Assembly: GCA_047629975.1 (NCBI GenBank) | Contig: JBLHUT010000101.1 | Span: 1-11,254 of the forward strand | Direction of reading: 5' to 3' | Origin: JBLHUT01 sp047629975 | GTDB lineage: Bacteria; Pseudomonadota; Alphaproteobacteria; Rhodobacterales; Rhodobacteraceae | Length of the DNA: 11,254 bases | Part shown: positions 1-5,282 of the stretch, piece after piece | Position numbering within the stretch: the stretch's first letter is position 1 | Layout: each line of letters begins with the position of its first letter | Notes under the pieces: model-generated | Databases searched by the model: none | Told to the model about the DNA's origin: nothing | What the model saw: the letters and a program-made list of their open reading frames with translations, nothing else | Position numbers and translations under genes: made by a program

Positions 1-123
1 GTTGATCAGTGTCACCTGCACGCCTGGCAACGGGTTCATGCCCCATTTGCGCAATACCAATGCATGGGCATGGCCACCGCCGATAAAAACGAGATCACGG
101 GTTAAAGGAAGAGGGCTGTCCAT
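1..123 (-). CDS. selD: N-terminus of a SelD-like FAD/NAD-dependent oxidoreductase (partial)
   Basis: Only the first 41 residues lie in the window; the gene runs off the left edge. The start is the ATG at 123-121, with GGAG 9 nt upstream. After a short polar leader the protein enters a beta strand and the dinucleotide-binding glycine motif FIGGGHAHA, then LRKWGMNPLPG and a second strand VQVTLIN. This is the FAD-binding Rossmann beta-alpha-beta start of a pyridine-nucleotide-disulfide oxidoreductase. From memory, this start is typical of the long rhodobacteral proteins in which an NADH-dehydrogenase-like flavoprotein domain is fused to selenide, water dikinase (SelD), which makes selenophosphate. 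The kinase part is outside the window, so a stand-alone NADH dehydrogenase-like protein remains possible. It is divergent from the hydrolase at 182, with under 65 bp shared for both promoters. Confidence 0.7.
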   Translation of the reverse strand, partial: MDSPLPLTRDLVFIGGGHAHALVLRKWGMNPLPGVQVTLIN

Positions 124-181
124 TGTCTTTGACTCCGCTATGTCGCCTGATGGGTAACGCAAACCAAGAGGAAAGAACAAG

Positions 182-1693
182 GTGATGCGACGTTTGGGAA
201 CAGCACAAACCTGTGTGGGCATTTTGGGGGTCTTGGCAATTGTCCTATCGCTTTGGCAGCTGCTGTCCGAGCGACAGGGGATCACACGCACCGATCTGCT
301 GATCGGTCAGACGCCGGCCACGCTTTATGTCAAGCAGGGAGCTGCCCCCGCACCGCTTGTGGTGATCGCGCACGGCTTTGCCGGATCGCGACAATTCATG
401 GAGGCGTTCTCCCTCACTCTTGCGGGATCGGGGTATACGGCACTGGCCTTTGATTTTCAGGGGCACGGGCGCAACCCTGTGCCGATGTCGGGCGATGTCT
501 CGCGGATCGACGGGACAACGCAATTGTTGATGGACGAAACCTCACGGGTCATTGATGCCGGGCTTGCCCGCCCCGAAGTGTCGGGCGGGGTCAGCCTGCT
601 GGGGCATTCGATGGCGACAGATGTGATCGCGCGTGTCGCGGTGCGGGACGCGCGGGTCGATGCGGTGGTGGGCGTGTCGATGTTCAGTCAAGCGGTGACA
701 CAAGACCAGCCCGAACGCCTTTTGATGGTTGCGGGCGCGTGGGAGCCGCATTTGCGCGACTTCGGACTTGCTGCGTTGCGAATGGTGGACCCGAAAGCGG
801 TTGAGGGCGATACTGTGCGCAACGGCGACGTCGTGCGCCGCAGTGTGGCCGCCCCCCACACCGAACATGTCAGCGTGCTTTACTCCGAAACGACCCTGCG
901 CGCGGCGCGGGATTTTCTGGACGACACTTATGACCGGCAAAGTCGCGCACAGATCACGCGCCACGGCCCGTGGGTCGGGCTTTTGTTGGCGGGGATACTC
1001 GCGCTGGGCTGGCCCTTGTTTTCGCGGCCGGGAGTGGGTGTGGGGGCGGGTCCGGGAGCGGGGCATGTTGTGGTGCCGTCGTGGCGGGTTGTTCTGGTGG
1101 TTTCGCTGGTGCCGGCAAGTCTGGTGCCGCTTGTATTGAGCCTGTTTGAAACGCGGGTGCTTCCGGTTTTGGTGGCCGATTATCTGGCGCTGCATCTGGC
1201 GTTTTACGGGGCTGTGCAACTCGGGCTTCTGGCGTGGTTCGGCATAAGGCCGGGGATCGGGAAACAGGCGCTTTTGCCTGCGGCTATGTTGCTGGTGTAC
1301 GGCATTTTCGGGTTCGGGTTTGCATTGGACCAGTTCGGTGCCAGTTTCGTGCCCCACGCCGGTCGGGTGGTGATTATTGCGGCGGTCGCCCTTGGGGCGG
1401 TGCCGTTCATGCTGGGTGATGCTGTGGCGTGTGCGGGCGGCGCGGCGCCAGTGTTGCGCAGGTTGACCGTGCGGGCGGGGTTTCTGGCGTCGCTTGTGCT
1501 GGCTGTGGTGCTTGACTTCGAGCGGCTGTTTTTTCTGGTGATGATTATCCCCGTTATCGTGCTGTTTTTCCTGATCTTCGGCACGATGGGCGGCTGGGTT
1601 GGGCGACGGGCAGGTCCGGCGGCATCCGGGCTGGCTTTGGGGGTGATCCTTGCGTGGGCGATCGGAGTGTCGTTCCCGCTGTTCAGTGTCTAG
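182..1693 (+). CDS. alpha/beta hydrolase fused to a C-terminal multi-helix membrane domain
   Basis: 503 residues from GTG 182; ATG 185 is an equally good start (AGAGGA at 167-172 serves both). One N-terminal membrane segment (about 12-28) is followed by an alpha/beta hydrolase fold at about 40-250. Visible motifs are the oxyanion-side HGFAGS (64-69), FDFQGHGRN (90-98) and the nucleophile elbow GHSMA with Ser143, where the last Gly of GxSxG is Ala. His226 or His229 in PHTEHVS is the likely catalytic base, and an Asp near 204 is a candidate acid. Residues 263-501 hold about seven or eight hydrophobic helices, so the hydrolase domain is tethered to the membrane, probably facing the periplasm. 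The family includes esterases, lipases and peptidases, and the substrate cannot be read here. The stop TAG (1691-1693) shares a CTAG with the stop of the opposing gene. Confidence 0.85.
   Translation: MMRRLGTAQTCVGILGVLAIVLSLWQLLSERQGITRTDLLIGQTPATLYVKQGAAPAPLVVIAHGFAGSRQFMEAFSLTLAGSGYTALAFDFQGHGRNPVPMSGDVSRIDGTTQLLMDETSRVIDAGLARPEVSGGVSLLGHSMATDVIARVAVRDARVDAVVGVSMFSQAVTQDQPERLLMVAGAWEPHLRDFGLAALRMVDPKAVEGDTVRNGDVVRRSVAAPHTEHVSVLYSETTLRAARDFLDDTYDRQSRAQITRHGPWVGLLLAGILALGWPLFSRPGVGVGAGPGAGHVVVPSWRVVLVVSLVPASLVPLVLSLFETRVLPVLVADYLALHLAFYGAVQLGLLAWFGIRPGIGKQALLPAAMLLVYGIFGFGFALDQFGASFVPHAGRVVIIAAVALGAVPFMLGDAVACAGGAAPVLRRLTVRAGFLASLVLAVVLDFERLFFLVMIIPVIVLFFLIFGTMGGWVGRRAGPAASGLALGVILAWAIGVSFPLFSV
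1690..1693. other. interlocked convergent stop codons (CTAG)
   Basis: The palindrome CTAG supplies TAG to the + strand hydrolase (1691-1693) and TAG to the - strand PNPOx-like gene (1692-1690). The two reading frames therefore meet tail to tail with a 4-nt overlap and no intergenic terminator between them. Confidence 0.95.
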
Positions 1694-2253
1694 GGCGCGA
1701 CCCAGCGTCCGGCCCAGGTGTCGGTGTTTGAAAACTGCGCGCGGTGGTGACGGGCGGGCCCAAGCCAGAGCGCGTCGATGGATGTCACCTGACACAACAG
1801 CACAACGAACCGCGCGGGGGCGGTTCGTGGCATCGTGTGCGCGTCGGGGGCGGCAATCGGTTGACCGGGGGCAGGGGTGCCGCCATAGACCTTGCGCGCG
1901 TTGTCGGGCACCTGTGACCAGCGGTCTTTGACATCTGCGCCGCTGTGCAGGGTTGCGGTGACGCTCAGGCGGATCTGCAATTGTGCTGCGGCATCCCAGA
2001 CCAGCACCGTGGCGCGCGGGTCGTGTGCCAGTTCGGCGGCTTTTTGCGAGGCCGCATCGGTGTGCACCTCGAGCATGGCGTCGTGTCGTCGTGCCCCGCG
2101 CAACACGACCATCCGGGTGTTGCCACCGCCCGACAGCCCGGCAGTTGCAAGCGACACGAAGCGCGCCGCGCCAGAGCGGTCTTTTGCGCCCTGTTCAAGC
2201 TGATCCCAGATGTGATCCAGAAAAAGCGGCAATGTGTTGGTCCAGTCAGTCAT
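1690..2253 (-). CDS. pyridoxamine 5'-phosphate oxidase-like FMN-binding protein
   Basis: 187 residues starting at ATG 2253, preceded by GAGGG with about 5 nt spacing; the frame stays open upstream but has no supported earlier start. Order of elements: an N-terminal helix (TLPLFLDHIWDQLEQGAKD, about 7-25), the split-barrel strands RFVSLATAG (31-39) and TRMVVLRGA (46-54), LEVHTDAASQKAAEL (61-75) typical of flavin-phosphate contacts, ATVLVWDA and QLQIRLSVTA (about 81-100), DRWSQVPDNARKVYG (110-124), and a C-terminal WAGRWVAP resembling the end of PNPOx proteins. It looks like the Alr4036-type pyridoxamine 5'-phosphate oxidase-related family, which binds FMN and is about 190 aa long. True PNPOx activity in B6 salvage is not established for this subgroup. 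It is convergent with the hydrolase and overlaps it by 4 nt. Confidence 0.85.
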   Translation of the reverse strand: MTDWTNTLPLFLDHIWDQLEQGAKDRSGAARFVSLATAGLSGGGNTRMVVLRGARRHDAMLEVHTDAASQKAAELAHDPRATVLVWDAAAQLQIRLSVTATLHSGADVKDRWSQVPDNARKVYGGTPAPGQPIAAPDAHTMPRTAPARFVVLLCQVTSIDALWLGPARHHRAQFSNTDTWAGRWVAP

Positions 2254-2333
2254 CTTTCCCTCTTGAACGACAAGGCGTTGCGACGCCAGTACAGTTTTTC
2301 GCATCATCAAGACCCGACTCGGGCATTTTCGTC

Positions 2334-2362
2334 TTGACGTGGTCGGTGTGCTCGCCTATCTG
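2334..2362 (+). promoter_or_regulatory. sigma-70 type promoter of the tRNA gene
   Basis: TTGACG at 2334-2339 and TATCTG at 2357-2362 are separated by exactly 17 nt. The predicted transcript start is around 2369, about 9 nt before the mature tRNA 5' end. This fits a dedicated tRNA promoter. Confidence 0.7.
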
Positions 2363-2377
2363 CCCACTCACTCCAGT

Positions 2378-2454
2378 GGCGGTGTAGCTCAGTTGGTTAG
2401 AGCAGCGGAATCATAATCCGCGTGTCCGGGGTTCAAATCCCTGCACCGCCACCA
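2378..2454 (+). tRNA. tRNA-Met (anticodon CAU), elongator type
   Basis: A complete 77-nt cloverleaf with encoded CCA can be drawn by eye. The acceptor stem GGCGGTG pairs with CACCGCC, and the D-arm is GCTC/GAGC. The anticodon stem GCGGA/TCCGC encloses the loop ATCATAA with CAT at 2412-2414. The variable loop is GTGTC and the T-arm is CGGGG-TTCAAAT-CCCTG with one G-T wobble. The first acceptor pair is a normal G-C, and the three consecutive G-C pairs typical of initiator anticodon stems are absent, which argues against initiator tRNA-fMet. A CAU anticodon could also be the lysidine-modified tRNA-Ile; the sequence reads more like elongator Met, but this is a judgement by eye. Confidence 0.93.
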
Positions 2455-2633
2455 AATTCCCCTTCGTGACCACGCGTTCGAACAGGTGCGTGTGCTTTGA
2501 TGAGACGCCACCGCCTATTGGTCACCGTCCTGCGATCAAAGGCCGTCTGGTTTGGACCTGTGCGCAGCAAGGCGACCATCGATGCGGCGTGTTTTGCAAA
2601 CCTGCTCGACAAGACAATCCGTTAACCTTGCCC

Positions 2634-2669
2634 GTCACAAAGTTTGTCACAAAGTTCGTCGCAAATTCG
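2634..2669 (+). repeat. three tandem 12-nt repeats upstream of the poly-Asp gene
   Basis: GTCACAAAGTTT (2634-2645), GTCACAAAGTTC (2646-2657) and the more diverged GTCGCAAATTCG (2658-2669) follow each other without gaps. The period is close to one DNA helical turn, so repeated protein contacts would fall on one face of the helix. The array ends 35 bp before the inverted-repeat box. It may be a second regulator site; no equivalent precedes the 5282 gene. Confidence 0.7.
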
Positions 2670-2704
2670 CGGTTGTTCGAGATACCCCCAACGCGGGGCC
2701 GAAC

Positions 2705-2720
2705 TTTACAAACTTGTAAG
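2705..2720 (+). promoter_or_regulatory. inverted-repeat operator, copy 1 (predicted response-regulator box)
   Basis: TTTACA-AACT-TGTAAG: a dyad with a 5-bp perfect core (TTACA/TGTAA) and 4-nt spacer. It matches 14 of 16 positions of the box at 5183-5198 and lies 32 nt before a TATTCA hexamer at 2753-2758. Assigning it to the OmpR-family regulator encoded at 3175 is inference from proximity and from the repeated architecture. Confidence 0.65.
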
Positions 2721-2752
2721 AGCCGCGCCGGGCGGTGGACAGGTTGGTTTTC

Positions 2753-2758
2753 TATTCA
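2753..2758 (+). promoter_or_regulatory. -10-like hexamer of the poly-Asp gene promoter
   Basis: TATTCA lies 32 nt after operator copy 1. No good -35 hexamer is present 16-18 nt upstream, as expected for a promoter that depends on an activator bound just upstream of -35. Its position relative to the box equals that of TATCTT downstream of operator copy 2. Confidence 0.45.
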
Positions 2759-2792
2759 AGGGTCATCGGCGCGCTAAAGCGTCGGAAACCCG

Positions 2793-2805
2793 AAAGGAAA
2801 TGAAA
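2793..2805 (+). promoter_or_regulatory. ribosome binding site and leader shared with the 5282 gene
   Basis: AAAGGAAATGAAA occurs here and, identically, at 5270-5282. AAAGGA ends 7 nt before ATG 2806, which makes 2806 a better start than the ATG at 2800, where the spacing would be only 1 nt. Confidence 0.6.
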
Positions 2806-3114
2806 ATGAAAATCCGGTCCATTCTGCTGACATCCACACTTGTTGCTGCATCGGCAGGGAGCCTTGCATTTGCCCAAACGGATCAGGCGCAACAGCCGCT
2901 CCCAAAAGAGGGAGCGCAAGTTCTGATCGTTGGCGCCGACAGCGTGGACACCCACCGCAATGAGTACAAAAGCAATCACAGCGAAGACGATGATGATGTC
3001 GACGGCGACGATGATGATGATGACGGCCACGACAGCGACGACCACGACGATGACGATGACGATCAAGACGATGACGATCAAGACAGCGACGACGACGGGT
3101 CTGATAACGACTGA
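2806..3114 (+). CDS. secreted poly-aspartate protein, putative cation-binding
   Basis: 102 residues. A clear Sec signal peptide (MKIRS, then a hydrophobic stretch to AFA) predicts cleavage between Ala23 and Gln24. The mature protein has a short neutral segment (24-58) and then a 44-residue tail (59-102) holding 30 Asp, one Glu and two His, in runs of up to six Asp. There is no Cys, no lipobox, no membrane anchor and no canonical EF-hand loop, so it should be soluble and periplasmic or extracellular and extremely acidic. Such a tail can bind Ca2+ or other di- and trivalent cations or basic peptides; the true ligand is unknown. It lies first in the locus, 60 nt before the response regulator, with operator copy 1 upstream. 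The DNA is built of GAY codons with an exact tandem repeat, so its length probably drifts. I do not recognise a named family. Confidence 0.85.
   Translation: MKIRSILLTSTLVAASAGSLAFAQTDQAQQPLPKEGAQVLIVGADSVDTHRNEYKSNHSEDDDDVDGDDDDDDGHDSDDHDDDDDDQDDDDQDSDDDGSDND
3055..3084 (+). repeat. exact tandem duplication of 15 nt in the poly-Asp tail
   Basis: GATGACGATCAAGAC occurs at 3055-3069 and again at 3070-3084, encoding DDDQD twice. Exact identity at the DNA level points to recent in-frame slippage or duplication within the surrounding GAY-rich low-complexity tract (about 2983-3113). Confidence 0.9.
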
Positions 3115-3136
3115 TCTGTGTCTCGATAACTTCACG

Positions 3137-3156
3137 GGTGGCCCTTCGGGGTCACC
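3137..3156 (+). terminator. stem-loop between the poly-Asp gene and the response regulator
   Basis: GGTGGCCC (3137-3144) pairs with GGGTCACC (3149-3156) around a TTCG tetraloop, giving 8 bp with one G-T wobble and the very stable C(UUCG)G closure. No T-tract follows, so it is more likely a partial attenuator or an mRNA 3'-end stabiliser for the poly-Asp transcript than a full intrinsic terminator. It could make the output gene more abundant than the downstream regulator. Confidence 0.5.
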
Positions 3157-3174
3157 TTCAATAGTGTCTGTGCT

Positions 3175-3858
3175 ATGAAAATACTTCTGCTTGAGGACGA
3201 CACCGAGATCGGTGGCTGGGTGAATGACGGGCTGACCCGTGCCGGACACGTTGTGGACTGGCTTGAAAATGGTCGTGATGCGCTGATTGCGGCCACGACC
3301 CATTCATATGACGTCATGGTTCTGGACCGCATGACACCCGAGCTTGACGGTCTGTCGGTGCTCAAGGCGGTGCGGGCGTCCAAAAACATGACGCCTGTGC
3401 TGTTTCTGACGGCCCTGTCTGATGTCGATGACCGCGTCGAGGGCTTGCAGGCGGGGGCCGATGACTATTTGTCCAAGCCCTTTGCCCTGTCCGAGCTTGA
3501 AGCGCGGGTTGCCGCGCTGGGGCGTCGTGCGCCGACCACAGCGCACCCCGAGGTTACAACCCTGACGGCGGGCGATATCAGTCTGGATCTGCTCAAACAC
3601 AGTTGCACCCGGCAGGGCAAAAGGATCTTGCTGAACACAAAGGAGTTCCGGCTTCTGGAAGCCTTCATCCGGGCCAGGGGTCGGGTGCTGACGCGCAACA
3701 TGCTGTTGGAAAAGGTCTGGGACATGAACTTTGACCCGACCACCAGCGTGGTTGAAACCCATGTCAGCCGCCTGCGTGCAAAAATCGAGAAACCGTTTGG
3801 CGACACGGTCATCCGGACACTTCGGGGGGCGGGGTATATCTTTGAACCAACCGGCTGA
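3175..3858 (+). CDS. OmpR/PhoB-family two-component response regulator
   Basis: 227 residues. The receiver domain (1-118) has the acidic pair in LLEDD (Asp8-Asp9), phospho-acceptor Asp51 in VLDRM, Thr79 in LTA and Lys101 in KPF, so it is complete. A winged-helix DNA-binding domain follows (about 128-225) with the VWDMNFDPTTSVVETHVSRL recognition-helix region and the terminal RTLRGAGYIFE wing. The VWDMNFD segment resembles metal-response regulators of the CopR/CusR/CzcR type, though this is not proof of a metal signal. The ATG at 3175 is fixed by the canonical MKILLLEDD start, but no Shine-Dalgarno sequence is visible before it, so translation may be weak or leaderless. The histidine kinase overlaps its end, and two putative binding boxes flank the locus at 2705 and 5183. 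Confidence 0.95.
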   Translation: MKILLLEDDTEIGGWVNDGLTRAGHVVDWLENGRDALIAATTHSYDVMVLDRMTPELDGLSVLKAVRASKNMTPVLFLTALSDVDDRVEGLQAGADDYLSKPFALSELEARVAALGRRAPTTAHPEVTTLTAGDISLDLLKHSCTRQGKRILLNTKEFRLLEAFIRARGRVLTRNMLLEKVWDMNFDPTTSVVETHVSRLRAKIEKPFGDTVIRTLRGAGYIFEPTG

Positions 3859-5197
3859 ACGCACCCCTTTTTACCGGATGTCGGCGCTGCGTCAGGCGGC
3901 GCTGCTGACGATCGGCTTCGTGAGCGTCATGATCGTCGCAGGCGGGCTGGTGCTGATGCAGTTGGAGCGTGAATTTTCCAAGCGTATCGAAGCCGAGCTT
4001 GGTGCGCGTTTCGGCGTGATCGCTGCCGGGATCGCCATTGGCGATACTGTGGGGAACACCGTGCGCAATACCGCGTTGGAAACCGTGCTGTTTCTGCCCG
4101 AGGGTCAAAGCTCGCCGATCCGTGAGTTTCGCAAAACGGGCTTTTTCGACGATCTTCATGGCGACCACAAAGAGGATGACAAAGATGACGATGACGGTGA
4201 CTGGCTGTATCTTGGGGGCGCGGTCGAAGGGGGCCGCCTGATCGTTGGCACGAACCTGGGGCGTCGGGATGTCTTTTTCGAGGCCGCCGTCCAGTCACTG
4301 GGGTTTGTGGGGGCAATTTCGGCGTTGGTGGCGGCGGTGCTTGGTCTGGTCTTCGGGCTGCGCACGCAGCGAAAGATCAGTGCGATTTCACGGGCACTGG
4401 GGCAGGTGGCAGGGGGCAATCTGTCGGCGCGCGTGAATGCGGCGCGCAACAACGACGATCTTGATGCGCTGGCCCACAGGGTCGATGCCACGACGGCCCG
4501 GCTTGATATCCTTTTGCGCCAGACGCGTGATTTTTCGGCCAACATCGCCCATGATCTGAAAACGCCGCTGGCGCGGTTGCGCATCCGTCTGGAAACGGCA
4601 CTGGAGGCTGAAAACGATCACGGTGACAGCGAGGCCGAGATCGCGCTTGCTCTTGAACAGACCGACAAGGTGATCGCCATTTTCGATGCCTTTTTGCGGA
4701 TTTCCAAGCTGGAATCCGGCGCATCGAAAGCGCGTTTTGCAGCCGTGGATCTGGTCGAGATCGCGCAAGAGGTCATTGATATTTATGACGCCGTGGTCGA
4801 AGACAGCCACCGCACGCTGACGGCGCAACTGGAGGGGCCGGCAATTGTGCAGGGCGACCGCGTTCTTTTGATCCAGATGCTTGCAAACATGATCGAGAAC
4901 GCGCTGCGCCATACGCCGCGGGGCACCGCGCTCAGGCTTGTTGCGCGCCCCGGCGAGTTGGGCCTGGCCGATACCGGCCCCGGTATCCCTGCACAGGAGC
5001 TGGAAAAGGTCACACAGCCGCTGTACCGTCTGGAAAAAAGCCGCACAACCGAAGGGGCAGGGCTGGGCCTGTCGCTGGTCAAGACGATTGCCGAAGTGCA
5101 CGGGGCCAAACTGATCCTGTCGCCCGATGCAACGACGGGGCGGGGCCTGTATATTCGGGCAAGGTTCGCAAAAAATAGCAAGCTTACAAACCTGTAA
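3842..5197 (+). CDS. sensor histidine kinase with an acidic periplasmic patch
   Basis: 451 residues from TTG 3842, overlapping the regulator by 17 nt. ATG 3878 is the main alternative, but the RTPFYR segment common at the start of such kinases lies before it. Domains: TM1 (about 16-40), a periplasmic loop (about 41-150), TM2 (about 151-173), HAMP (about 174-225), HisKA with His237 in AHDLKTP, and HATPase_c with Asn349/Asn353 in ANMIENALRH, DTGPGIP (377-383) and GAGLGLS (405-411). All catalytic motifs are present. The loop carries a striking cluster at 103-120 with nine Asp, one Glu, two His and two Lys, chemically like the tail of the exported protein at 2806. By analogy with the acidic patch of PhoQ it could bind divalent metals or cationic peptides; the ligand is unknown. 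The stop codon lies inside operator copy 2. Confidence 0.93.
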   Translation: MNQPAERTPFYRMSALRQAALLTIGFVSVMIVAGGLVLMQLEREFSKRIEAELGARFGVIAAGIAIGDTVGNTVRNTALETVLFLPEGQSSPIREFRKTGFFDDLHGDHKEDDKDDDDGDWLYLGGAVEGGRLIVGTNLGRRDVFFEAAVQSLGFVGAISALVAAVLGLVFGLRTQRKISAISRALGQVAGGNLSARVNAARNNDDLDALAHRVDATTARLDILLRQTRDFSANIAHDLKTPLARLRIRLETALEAENDHGDSEAEIALALEQTDKVIAIFDAFLRISKLESGASKARFAAVDLVEIAQEVIDIYDAVVEDSHRTLTAQLEGPAIVQGDRVLLIQMLANMIENALRHTPRGTALRLVARPGELGLADTGPGIPAQELEKVTQPLYRLEKSRTTEGAGLGLSLVKTIAEVHGAKLILSPDATTGRGLYIRARFAKNSKLTNL

Positions 5198-5198
5198 G
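5183..5198 (+). promoter_or_regulatory. inverted-repeat operator, copy 2, overlapping the kinase stop codon
   Basis: CTTACA-AACC-TGTAAG: a perfect 6-bp inverted repeat with 4-nt spacer, nearly identical to the box at 2705-2720. It covers the last four sense codons and the TAA stop of the kinase gene (5195-5197). It lies 32 nt before TATCTT (5231-5236) and 99 nt before the start of the 78-aa membrane protein gene. Confidence 0.68.
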
Positions 5199-5230
5199 GC
5201 TGGTGTCAGGCACCTGCCGGGGGCGTCCCC

Positions 5231-5236
5231 TATCTT
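5231..5236 (+). promoter_or_regulatory. -10-like hexamer of the small membrane protein promoter
   Basis: TATCTT sits 32 nt after operator copy 2, exactly the spacing of TATTCA after copy 1. No convincing -35 hexamer is present, again consistent with activator dependence. Confidence 0.45.
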
Positions 5237-5269
5237 TGTTTCATCGAACATCGAACAACGAAATGATGA

Positions 5270-5282
5270 AAAGGAAATGAAA
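5270..5282 (+). promoter_or_regulatory. ribosome binding site and leader shared with the poly-Asp gene
   Basis: AAAGGAAATGAAA is identical to the leader at 2793-2805 and its last base is the first base of ATG 5282. AAGGA lies 6 nt before this start, which supports 5282 over the in-frame ATG at 5291. Confidence 0.6.

Larger units (their letters stand above)
2455..2805 (+). other. gene-free stretch carrying the control region of the poly-Asp gene
   Basis: No credible gene lies between the tRNA and the poly-Asp protein. The open frame beginning at 2644 is only an upstream extension of the 2806 gene without its own ribosome binding site. The first part (2455-2633) shows nothing clear beyond a faint half-match to the regulator box, TTGCAAACCTG near 2594-2604. 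The second part holds three 12-nt direct repeats, the 16-bp inverted repeat, a -10-like hexamer and the ribosome binding site, which are listed separately. Confidence 0.6.

Noticed and set aside
542..1795. 417-aa open frame on the minus strand
   Set aside because: It is antisense to the hydrolase. Its translation is rich in Arg, His, Gln and Pro with no domain-like pattern, as expected for a shadow frame in GC-rich DNA, whereas the plus-strand frame has clear hydrolase motifs.
2313..2330. Intrinsic terminator CCCG-ACT-CGGG followed by TTTT
   Set aside because: The stem is only 4 bp and no plus-strand gene lies upstream. It falls in the gap before the tRNA promoter, so it is probably chance.
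2644..2805. Upstream extension of the poly-Asp protein to an ATG at 2644
   Set aside because: There is no ribosome binding site, the extension would bury the signal peptide, and it would run through the direct repeats, operator and promoter. ATG 2806 has AAAGGA at good spacing and begins a normal signal peptide.
2976..3113. CRISPR-like or minisatellite array
   Set aside because: The repetition comes from Asp codons (GAT/GAC). Units are irregular, with no constant repeat and unique spacers.
3731..3841. Kinase start at ATG 3731
   Set aside because: It would overlap 128 nt of the regulator's DNA-binding domain and add 37 residues unlike a kinase N-terminus. TTG 3842 or ATG 3878 is more likely.
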